The notes under the pieces are model-generated. The model saw only the letters and a program-made list of their open reading frames with translations, was not told the DNA's origin and did no database searches. 30,053 nucleotides of DNA from an uncultured Candidatus Saccharibacteria bacterium. Lineage in GTDB: Bacteria > Patescibacteriota > Saccharimonadia > Saccharimonadales > Saccharimonadaceae. This document shows, piece by piece, positions 22,843 to 30,053 of the stretch. The translations under genes and the position numbers were made by a program. Position 1 is the first letter of the stretch. Each line of letters begins with the position of its first letter. The DNA lies in contig CALFGG010000082.1 of assembly GCA_937958235.1 (NCBI GenBank), forward strand, positions 1-30,053. Direction: 5' to 3'.

Positions 22843-24912
22843 TTATGGTTTCTGGGTGAAGAAACCTGGATTGCCGGGGGTGTCGATGCGGGCGTAGATA
22901 CGATCGCGTTTTGACCAATCCCAGGTCGTGCCATTTGCGCCAGTGAGATTTGGGTTACTCATAAATGGGTCGTGTGGTGTCGTAGTAATAGCGGTTGTGA
23001 CAAAGCTTGGAGAAGCGTAGATAGTCTTAGCCTTAGTATAGAAGAACATGCCTTCCATGTTAGTGACATTACGAGTGTCAAAGCTCGAAAGATCAATAAT
23101 GCTATTCTCTGGAGTCATAAAGGCCCAGTAGAACATGTCTTTCATATTAGTAACATTCCTAGTATCAAATGATTGGAGATTAAGATTTACTAGATTTGAC
23201 ATACCTTGGAACATGCCATACATATTCGTGACATTGCTGGTATTGAAGCTGGAGAGATCAAGATTGGAGATTGGGGGGTTCACGACGGTCATCGCAAACA
23301 TCTCAGACATATCAGTGACATTTCTGGTATCGAAGCTTGAGAGGTTGATATTATTGAGAGAACCCATATCTTTAAACATGGAAGCCATGTTTGTAACTTG
23401 ACTGGTGTCAAAGCTGAGGAGATCAAGATTAGCAAGACTACTTGCGCCTTTAAACATGCTTTTCATATTTGTAACATTACGAGTCTCAAAACCATGTAGA
23501 TTAAGATTAGTGAGAGAAGGTAGATCTGCAAACATTTCAGACATATCAGAAATTCCTGTGAGATTCCAGCCCGATACATCTATAGATAGAAGACTTTCAC
23601 TACGTGAGAATATTCTATCAACATTACTGACGTTAGGGACTTGGAGTCCTGAAGCATCAATTGAGGTTGTTACTGTGAGATCAGCAAACATACGAGACAT
23701 ATCGTAAACCATCATCGTATTAAAATTTCTAATATCGATTGTAGGAAGACAGGCACCAGAGAACATACCTGCCATAGTTCTCACATTAGATGTATTAAAG
23801 CTAGAAAAGTCGATAGGATCAGGTATGTTACTAGGTGAACAGATATTGTATGATCCAAACATTTCTCTCATATCTTCTACGTTACTAGTATCGAATCCAG
23901 TAAGATTGAGTCTCTTAATAATCCATTTTCCACCATGGAACATATAACTCATGTTTTTAACACGGCTGGTATTGATGTCTGCCATATCAATGAAATCCAT
24001 GTTGCCATAATTATCGCCGATATCTTCAAACATATGGCTAGAGTCTTCATTAGCATAGGCAGTATCAGCATCGCTCCACCAAAGAATACTCTGAGCAGCT
24101 GGATCATACCAAGCATAAGCTGGAACCTCAGAGTCTGCGGTGGAAACTATTGTAGTGGCGGTGCCGGCAGGAGGAGCCGCATTAGCACGCTTAAAGGATC
24201 CAACTACGCCGCCGGTCGGGCCGAGGCTTATAATTGCATTCTTGAAGTTTTGGCCTGGAATAAAGACGGTAGATGTGGGGACGTGATTTGTAACAGAAGA
24301 AATGAGAATTCGCTTTGTATAAGTACCGGCTGGGAGGTCTGGGCTAGGCTTGACGCCAAATTCCAAATTATAAGTGACTGTATTAGGAGTATTTTCAGTA
24401 TAGAGAAGGTCTGCCTGACTGGCTTTGGCTATTGGCTTGTAATTTCCACTTGGAGCAGAGGTAGATGCACGATAGCCCCATTTATTTTGAGTAAAACCAG
24501 AAGAGCCGGTCTCTGAAGTGATGCTTGTAAACTTCTGGGAAATTGTAGGGTCAGTTGAATTTAAGTTTGTATCTTCGTCTACACTAGAGAGGTAGGTCGT
24601 AGCCCCAGTTTCGTTGTTAGTACTTATATTTACAGTGACAGAAGAGGTTTTGAAAGTGGAAAATTGAAGCTCAGCGGCGCTAAAATGAAAGTTGACCGTT
24701 GGACTAGAAACCGAAGTGGTCAAAGTGGCGGGATGACCTGGGGAACCCGGAGCGCCAGGAGTAGCAAATGTGGTACGACCAGCACTTTCAATAACGAATA
24801 CACCAAGCAGAGCGACTAAAAAACTCAACGTGAGAAAAGGAAGTAAGTAGAAAATCTTACTAAACTGAAACCTACACAAAGCGTTAACACGTTTGGTGTT
24901 ACTAAAATTCAT
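22843..24912 (-). CDS. BspA-like secreted protein B (12 DUF285 repeats)
   Basis: The 689-residue protein has the same plan as its neighbours. A signal helix ends in TTFA-TP, followed by a GAPGSPGHP linker and the shared beta-rich module (TGATTYLSS, NKWGY, LEFGVKPSPDLPAGTYT). The entry segment is ILWWSDADTAYANEDSSHMF. Twelve DUF285 repeats follow and it ends in IDTPGNPGFFTQKP. Over the last ~250 residues it is nearly identical to paralog D and clearly different from A and C, which points to recent duplication or gene conversion. The ribosome site is AAAGGGAA before the ATG at 24912. TGCTATAAT lies ~40 nt upstream. Confidence 0.9.
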   Translation of the reverse strand: MNFSNTKRVNALCRFQFSKIFYLLPFLTLSFLVALLGVFVIESAGRTTFATPGAPGSPGHPATLTTSVSSPTVNFHFSAAELQFSTFKTSSVTVNISTNNETGATTYLSSVDEDTNLNSTDPTISQKFTSITSETGSSGFTQNKWGYRASTSAPSGNYKPIAKASQADLLYTENTPNTVTYNLEFGVKPSPDLPAGTYTKRILISSVTNHVPTSTVFIPGQNFKNAIISLGPTGGVVGSFKRANAAPPAGTATTIVSTADSEVPAYAWYDPAAQSILWWSDADTAYANEDSSHMFEDIGDNYGNMDFIDMADINTSRVKNMSYMFHGGKWIIKRLNLTGFDTSNVEDMREMFGSYNICSPSNIPDPIDFSSFNTSNVRTMAGMFSGACLPTIDIRNFNTMMVYDMSRMFADLTVTTSIDASGLQVPNVSNVDRIFSRSESLLSIDVSGWNLTGISDMSEMFADLPSLTNLNLHGFETRNVTNMKSMFKGASSLANLDLLSFDTSQVTNMASMFKDMGSLNNINLSSFDTRNVTDMSEMFAMTVVNPPISNLDLSSFNTSNVTNMYGMFQGMSNLVNLNLQSFDTRNVTNMKDMFYWAFMTPENSIIDLSSFDTRNVTNMEGMFFYTKAKTIYASPSFVTTAITTTPHDPFMSNPNLTGANGTTWDWSKRDRIYARIDTPGNPGFFTQKP

Positions 24913-24952
24913 ACTTCCCTTTCCCCCTTTTAAATAACCTTAAGTATTATTT

Positions 24953-24961
24953 ATTATAGCA
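24953..24961 (-). promoter_or_regulatory. Extended -10 of BspA-like gene B
   Basis: TGCTATAAT on the minus strand with a leader of about 34 nt, matching the arrangement upstream of gene A. Confidence 0.5.
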
Positions 24962-25049
24962 TAAGTAAAAAGTGAGAAACAAGGAATCTTAGCAGGGATT
25001 TTAGTTGGTAAAAAGTTTTAAAAGATGAACTGAGGATAGCTGTTAATGA

Positions 25050-26978
25050 TTATGGTTTTCGAGTGAAGTAACCTGGGTTGCCTGGTGCATCAATGTGAGC
25101 ATACTGGCTACTATTGTTTGGCCAGACATACTGAGTACCATTGCCGCCAACCAGATTAGTATTGGTTATAAACATCTCGTGGGGATGTGGAGCTACATTA
25201 TTAACATTAAATTGATCAGAGGCATAGATGGTCTTGGCTTTTGTATAGTTGAACATGCCGAGAGCAGAGGTCAAGCTTCTCGTATCGAAGTTTGAAATAT
25301 CAAGAGTAGCATTCTCGGGGCTCATAAGCGTCCAGTAGAACATACCATCCATATTTGTGACTTTTCTAGTATCAAAAGTAGAAACATCTAATGGGTAAAT
25401 GACACCATCATGTCTAAACATTTCCTTCATATTAGTGACATTACTGGTATTAAAACTGGAGAGATTGAGATTTTTAAGAGCGAAGTTATCGCGGAACATA
25501 TTGTTCATGTCAGTTACTTTACTGGTGTCGAAGCTAGAGAGATCGAGAGTGGTCAAAGCATGACACTCAGTAAACATGTGATGCATATCCGTGACATTCT
25601 TGGTGGTGAAACCTGTGAGATTGAGGTCTGTAAGAGCATGCATGCCAGCAAATAATGAATCCATGGCGTGAATAGAATCAAGCTGCCAGTTACTGAGATT
25701 AAGTGAAATTAGACCTGGATTCCTAGCAAAGAGTGAGCCAATATTATTTACTCTTTTGACATCTAGACCTGATAAGTCGAGGTCGGTAACTTTTTTAAGA
25801 CCATTGAAAAGATGCTCCATATTTGTAACATTACTAGTGTTGAAATTTCTAATGTCAATTGATGGCAGATGGGAGCCGGCAAACATACCAGGCATGACTT
25901 TTAGGTTACGAGTATCAAACCGAGAGAAGTCGATAGGATCAATCGGTGTCGTAGAATTATTCTCATATGGAGTGGAGAACATATATCCTGCATCCTCTAG
26001 ACTTGAAGTATCAAATTCACTAAGATCGATGTGTTTTGTTAGACCATCTTTTGTCCAGAACATATGATGAGCATCTTTCATTCGACTAGTATTGATGCCG
26101 CGCATGTCGATTAACTGAACTAGGGTGGAGTTATCATTGATATTAGCAAGCATATGATCTGAATCTTCGTTAATGTAAACCGTATCGGCATTACTCCACC
26201 AAAAGATGGTTCTTGCAGCTTGGTCATACCAAAGATAGATTGGGAGATCAGAGTCTGCAGTGGATACAATTTCTGCGTGAGCACCAGCTGGAGGCGCGGC
26301 AGCTGCTTTTTTAAAAAATTCCACATCATGACCAGTATTGACGCTACGAATAATACCGTTCACTACGGGCCCCGTGAGAAATGTGGCTGAGGTAGGAACA
26401 TAGTTTGTGACGGCGGTAACCAAAATCTTTTTAGAATAGGTACCTGAAGGGAGATCTGGTCCAGTTTTGACACCAAAATGTAAGAAAAATTTAGCCGTTT
26501 CTGGATGGCTAATACTGAATGCCTGGTCTGGCTGACTAGCTTTTGGAATCGGATTAAAGCTGGTAGTACTAGCTGTAGTCTGGTTCGCCAAGTATCCCCA
26601 GTTTTTAGAGCCAAAAGTGGCGGCACCGCCTGGGGCGGTGATTGACGTGATTTTTTGAGTGACAGATGGATCTACATGATTTAAGCTTGTATCCTCATCA
26701 ATACTAGAAACATAGGCGGTAAAGCCAGTGCTATTATCAGTATCATACTGGACTATGGACATGTCTTCCTTAAAAACGGAGGCAGCATTCTCGGCTTGAT
26801 TAAATTGAAAATTTACGGTCGGCGTGGAGATGGAGAGGGTTAAATAGGGAGGAGCAGAAGCAGCGAATACTGTAGTGGTTGCGCAAAATAATAATACACT
26901 CAGAATAGACGTAAAAAAGGAAGCAAGAAGAAATTGCGGTTTGAAGAAGTTATGTTTGTGTTTTTTACCTAAAAACAT
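25050..26978 (-). CDS. BspA-like secreted protein C (11 DUF285 repeats)
   Basis: The 642-residue protein has a basic N-terminus and a hydrophobic helix (~17-37) ending in TVFA-AS. The shared module follows (TGFTAYVSS, KNWGY, LHFGVKTGPDLPSGTYS), then the IFWWSNADTVYINEDSDHM entry segment. Eleven DUF285 repeats precede the ending IDAPGNPGYFTRKP. It is about 47 residues shorter than A and B and has one repeat fewer, consistent with loss of a unit. AGGT 6-7 nt before the ATG at 26978 is a possible weak ribosome site; no clear TATAAT was found upstream. Secreted or surface-attached; binding partner unknown. Confidence 0.9.
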   Translation of the reverse strand: MFLGKKHKHNFFKPQFLLASFFTSILSVLLFCATTTVFAASAPPYLTLSISTPTVNFQFNQAENAASVFKEDMSIVQYDTDNSTGFTAYVSSIDEDTSLNHVDPSVTQKITSITAPGGAATFGSKNWGYLANQTTASTTSFNPIPKASQPDQAFSISHPETAKFFLHFGVKTGPDLPSGTYSKKILVTAVTNYVPTSATFLTGPVVNGIIRSVNTGHDVEFFKKAAAAPPAGAHAEIVSTADSDLPIYLWYDQAARTIFWWSNADTVYINEDSDHMLANINDNSTLVQLIDMRGINTSRMKDAHHMFWTKDGLTKHIDLSEFDTSSLEDAGYMFSTPYENNSTTPIDPIDFSRFDTRNLKVMPGMFAGSHLPSIDIRNFNTSNVTNMEHLFNGLKKVTDLDLSGLDVKRVNNIGSLFARNPGLISLNLSNWQLDSIHAMDSLFAGMHALTDLNLTGFTTKNVTDMHHMFTECHALTTLDLSSFDTSKVTDMNNMFRDNFALKNLNLSSFNTSNVTNMKEMFRHDGVIYPLDVSTFDTRKVTNMDGMFYWTLMSPENATLDISNFDTRSLTSALGMFNYTKAKTIYASDQFNVNNVAPHPHEMFITNTNLVGGNGTQYVWPNNSSQYAHIDAPGNPGYFTRKP

Positions 26979-27038
26979 ATATGACCTATTAAATGATTCT
27001 GCTTAATTTTAACATAATCATTTAGCATTTGAAAGTTT

Positions 27039-29076
27039 TTATGGTTTACTCGTGAAGAAGCCAGGATTACCTGGAGTGTCGATGCGAGCGTAGACACGAT
27101 CGCGTTTTGACCAGTCCCAAGTGGTGCCATTGGCGCCAGTGAGGTTCGGGTTGCTCATGAATGGGTCATTCGGCGAAATCGTAACAGAGGTTGTAACAAA
27201 ACTTGGGCTAGCATAGATAGTTTTAAGCTTAGAGTAGAAGAACATACCTCCCATATCGGTAACATTACGCGTATCAAAACTCGAGAGATCAAGAATACTA
27301 TTTTCGGGGTACATGAAAGCCCAGTAGAACATGGCTTTCATATTTGTGACATTACGAGTGTCGAAGGACTGAAGATTAAGATTAGATAGATTTGCCATTC
27401 CCTGGAACATGCCGTGCATATCAGTCACATTACTGGTATTAAAGCTGGAAAGATCAAGGTTGGAAATTGGTGGGTTTACGATGGTCATACTAAACATCTC
27501 TGACATATCGGTAACATTACTGGTATTGAAACTCGAGAGATTAATATTATTAAGGGAGCCCATATTATTAAACATGCCGTGCATATTTGTAACTTTACTA
27601 GTATCGAAGCTTGAAAGATTGAGGTCTGCAAGTTTACTCACACCAGTGAACATATACGCCATATTGGTAACATTTTTTGTAGTGAAACCTGTTAGGTTTA
27701 GAGAGGTAAGGTCGGCAAGACCGCTAAACATAAATTGCATATTAGTCACCGAATCCATCTGCCAACCGGAAAGATTTAAGGACTGGATTTTATTTAACCG
27801 AGAAAATATTCCTTGAACATTATTAACTTTCTTCACATTCCAGCCTGATAAGTCAAGATCCCTGATATACTCAAGATTATCAAACATCCGTTCCATATTT
27901 TCAACATTACTTGTATCAAAATTCCTAATATCAAGCGACGGAAGGAACGAGTAGGAGAACATCTCCTCCATATTTTTTACTTTACTAGTATTAAATTTCG
28001 AGAAATCAATTGGGACAAGATTCTCCATGGTTTTCATACCGAATGTCCCAAACATACGACTCATATTCTCGACATTACTTGTATCGAAATTGGCGAGGTT
28101 AATTTCTTTATATAAATTTTTAGCGCTGAAAAACATCCCAGACATATTTTTGACACGACTAGTGTTGATGCCATCCATATCAATTTTTTCAACGTCACCT
28201 AAACCCTCGAACATTGAACTGGAGTCTTCGTTGGCATAAACGGTATCTGCATCACTCCACCAAAAGACGGTCTTTGAAGGGGCGTCATACCAGAGATAGG
28301 CGGGCATTTCAGAATCTGTAGTGGAAGCAATTTTTGTACTAGTGCCTGGAATGGGAGCAGAGGAGGCTTTCTTAAATTCTTTGATACCTGATAACCCATC
28401 TAGGGAACCAATGGTCGATACGAAATCTTTGCCAACTTTTAAAGTAGCGGTGGTGGGGACGCGGTTTGTCACAATAGTAAAAACAACCTGCTTGGAGTAA
28501 ACCCCGGATGGGAGATTGGAGCTATCTTTAACCCCAAAGTCAGCACCAATTTTCGTTGCACCGCCATAATTAGTTGTATAAATTCTATCTGGATTACTAT
28601 TTTTTGGAATTGGTTTCCAGCCTTCAGTTGCTCTGTCTGGTATGCGATAACCCCAGGTTTGTGGAGTAGAGATGCTGCCGAATTGAGGCGCCGTGATTGA
28701 CGGTATCTGAGTCATGACTGATGATTCCGAATGTTTTAGACTAGTATCTTCGTCAATACTAGAAAGAAATACAGAGAAACCCGTAGGGTTAGGGGCGTCA
28801 CACCATAGGACTGCGGCGTCAGATTTGAAAGTATTGGATTGAATTTCAGAGTTAGTGAAGTGGAGATCGATTGTTGGCTTGTTGACTGAAAAAGCTAAAA
28901 TGCCAGGCGTTCCTGAAGGGGTTCCGGGAGCAGCAAAAGTTTTTATCTGAGAAAATAAAAGTGTTGTAATGGAAAAAATAAGAGTGGCAAAACCTAAAAG
29001 AACAGGTGGGAGTATATGAAAAAATTTATTTATAGCTAATTTTTGTTTGTTTTTTGGTGTTTATTTTAATAAACAT
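27039..29076 (-). CDS. BspA-like secreted protein D (12 DUF285 repeats), N-terminally frameshifted
   Basis: From an internal ATG at 28715 the frame gives 558 residues, but that Met lies in the middle of the module shared with A-C. The same frame stays open upstream to 29060. It encodes the missing module half (TGFSVFLSSIDEDTSLKH) and a signal peptide ending in KTFA-AP, yet contains no ATG, GTG or TTG. The natural start is the ATG at 29074-29076, preceded by AAAGGGG. It opens MFIKINTKK in another frame and soon hits a stop. Removing one A from the A6 run (29050-29055) joins the two frames into a 678-residue protein like A (which opens MLNKTNTKKK). As read, the gene is off, phase-variable, or an assembly error. 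It ends in IDTPGNPGFFTSKP. Confidence 0.85.
29050..29055 (-). repeat. Poly-A tract at the frameshift in BspA-like gene D
   Basis: Six A residues on the coding strand just inside the signal-peptide coding region. Five would restore a full-length frame. It is a candidate slipped-strand site. Confidence 0.6.
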
Positions 29077-29193
29077 ATGATTCCCCTTTGGGATTTTTAT
29101 GACCTAATATATTTCAGTTATAACATAAACAGTTTAAAAAAGAAAGGGCAGTTTTGGCTCCACGAGAACATGAAAATCAACAAGCCTAGGCCA

Positions 29194-29202
29194 TGATATA
29201 AT
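29194..29202 (+). promoter_or_regulatory. Extended -10 of leaderless kinase gene
   Basis: TGATATAAT, 5 nt before the ATG at 29208. A second in-frame ATG lies at 29217, but the spacing favours the first. Confidence 0.55.
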
Positions 29203-29207
29203 TAGAT

Positions 29208-29840
29208 ATGGAAAAAATGAACTTGAATGAAAAACTTGAAAAAATTAAAAGTTGGCTGGAAACTGGGAGCCTAAACATTTTTGGATTACCGATGAGCGGT
29301 AAGGATACGGTGGGAATGCGACTGGCTGAGGATCTTCAAGCAAAGTTTTTATCTTCCGGCATTATTATTCGGGCTTACGAGGCAGAGCAGAATGAGGATA
29401 TGACTGGTAGCGGAAAGCTGATTCCGACAAATACCTTTTATGATATAATTTTACCTTATTTTTCACGAGAAGAGCTACGTGATGATTCCCTGGTTTTATC
29501 AAGTGTAGGAAGATGGTCTGGCGAAGAAGATAAAATTATGGAAGCTGCAAAAACAGGCGGACATGAGATCAAAGCGGTCGTGATGCTCGATCTTACAGAG
29601 GAAGAAGTGAAAAATCGCTTTGAGGTAGCTAAGGAGCTGAATGATCGTGGCGAACGCGCGGATGATGCGAATATCGAGGTTTTCGAAACCAGACTTGCAG
29701 AATTTCGTGAAAAAACCATGCCAGTACTTAATCACTACGATGAGTTAAAGATGTTGGTTAAGGTGCCAGCGATCGGCAGTCGCGATGAAGTATATGTCAA
29801 TGTTATTGATCGGTTGATTGAGTTTATTGGTTCATTATAG
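29208..29840 (+). CDS. Nucleoside monophosphate kinase-like (adenylate kinase family) protein
   Basis: The 210-residue protein carries a P-loop GLPMSGKDT (26-34). This is the adenylate-kinase form G.P.SGK.T, with Asp in place of the usual Gly/Ser. It also has a C-terminal NDRGERADDANIEVFETRLA segment matching the Arg-rich region of these kinases (R.DD....RL..Y), followed by T.PVLNHY. The lid region is short. It probably transfers phosphate from ATP to a nucleotide in the cytoplasm. The acceptor (AMP, UMP or another) cannot be told from sequence, and Saccharibacteria often carry several such paralogs. It is monocistronic and starts right after the BspA cluster. Confidence 0.75.
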   Translation: MEKMNLNEKLEKIKSWLETGSLNIFGLPMSGKDTVGMRLAEDLQAKFLSSGIIIRAYEAEQNEDMTGSGKLIPTNTFYDIILPYFSREELRDDSLVLSSVGRWSGEEDKIMEAAKTGGHEIKAVVMLDLTEEEVKNRFEVAKELNDRGERADDANIEVFETRLAEFREKTMPVLNHYDELKMLVKVPAIGSRDEVYVNVIDRLIEFIGSL

Positions 29841-29849
29841 ATATGGGAT

Positions 29850-29929
29850 AGGTTTATATTTATTTTTCTTCGACACGCTCAAGGCCGCTCGGCCAAGCTT
29901 ATGGTCTCAGAAAAATAAATAATAAACCT
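29850..29929. repeat. Long inverted repeat with GC-rich loop
   Basis: The arm at 29850-29869 (starting AGGTTTATATTTATTTTTCT) is nearly the reverse complement of 29909-29929. The loop contains a GGCC-GCTC-GGCC hairpin. It lies 10 nt after the kinase stop codon and may act as its terminator. Confidence 0.55.
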
Positions 29930-30053
29930 CAAAATAATACTCAATAATACAGATCGACTCCATAAGCTTATGATCTCGGAAAAATAAATAACAAATCCAA
30001 TCATAGATGCATAACCCAAGCTTATGATTTTAGAAAAATAAATAATAAACCTC
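29895..30053 (+). repeat. Three ~36-bp direct repeats running off the window
   Basis: Copies at 29895-29930, 29964-29999 and 30018-30053 begin AAGCTTATG and continue with a TCT/TTT-AGAAAAATAAATAA core. Spacers are 33 and 18 nt and unrelated. The second copy begins within a perfect palindrome CATAAGCTTATG (29961-29972). The array may continue beyond the right edge. Confidence 0.7.

Noticed and set aside
23935..24516. 193-codon open frame on the plus strand, with others at 23135-23707, 25756-26067 and 27409-27816
   Set aside because: These are antisense shadows of the repetitive BspA-like genes. Their repeat-like products (ISDISVTLLVLK) mirror the DUF285 codons in reverse.
20676..29076. Mobile element or prophage carrying the surface-protein array
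   Set aside because: No transposase, integrase, terminal repeats or phage genes are visible. The array is flanked by housekeeping genes.
29895..30053. Three 36-bp repeats as a CRISPR array
   Set aside because: Spacers are unequal (33 and 18 nt), the repeat copies differ at several positions, one arm has an inverted partner, and no cas gene is present.
1..30053. Alternative genetic code (TGA as Gly, as in Gracilibacteria/SR1)
   Set aside because: All conserved genes read through at full length with the standard code and no in-frame TGA is needed.

Overview
The window looks like chromosomal DNA of a Candidatus Saccharibacteria (TM7/Patescibacteria) member or a close CPR relative. This is inferred from the gene mix and style, not from a marker search: moderate GC, a standard genetic code, a housekeeping set of Gram-positive flavour (class A PBP, PIN-TRAM protein, HrcA/CIRCE), and large families of secreted repeat proteins with 'TYA/TFA' signal-peptide ends. 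Many genes appear to be transcribed from an extended -10 box (TGnTATAAT) sitting 5-6 nt before the ATG, which predicts leaderless mRNAs.

Layout. 1-900: the C-terminus of a low-complexity protein that enters from the left, then tRNA-His(GTG) and tRNA-Gly(TCC), each with its own promoter, and two terminators. 900-8050: housekeeping genes. These are a coiled-coil tail-anchored protein, tpiA, a HAD phosphomannomutase-like protein, a PRC-barrel protein, recA-recX and tyrS. 8159-11041: a class A penicillin-binding protein. 11208-15749: two tandem secreted glycine-rich proteins in one operon. 15898-16635: a PIN-TRAM protein. 16712-19073: a phosphoketolase encoded as two overlapping genes, one half per catalytic domain. 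19140-20667: hrcA-grpE behind a CIRCE operator. 20676-29076: four consecutive BspA-like (DUF285 repeat) secreted proteins, all on the minus strand. 29208-29840: a nucleoside monophosphate kinase-like protein. 29850-30053: an AT-rich repeat region running off the right edge.

The most interesting content is the secreted-protein arsenal of six genes in two blocks, about 13 kb of the window. All six carry a signal peptide and recognisably the same N-terminal beta-rich module (TG[YF], WG, FG[VI], GxY motifs). They then diverge into two kinds of display domain: a glycine-rich domain interrupted by a roughly 130-residue insert, or 11-12 DUF285 repeats ending in the same NPG[YF]FTxKP tail. For an epibiont that lives on host bacteria, an adhesion or host-recognition role is plausible (inference). 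The fourth BspA-like gene is frameshifted at a poly-A tract inside its signal-peptide region, so it may be phase-variable.

The second striking item is the split phosphoketolase, cut exactly between its two thiamine-enzyme domains with an 8-nt start/stop overlap. No intergenic stretch exceeds about 300 bases; the shorter ones are described under their promoters, terminators and repeats.
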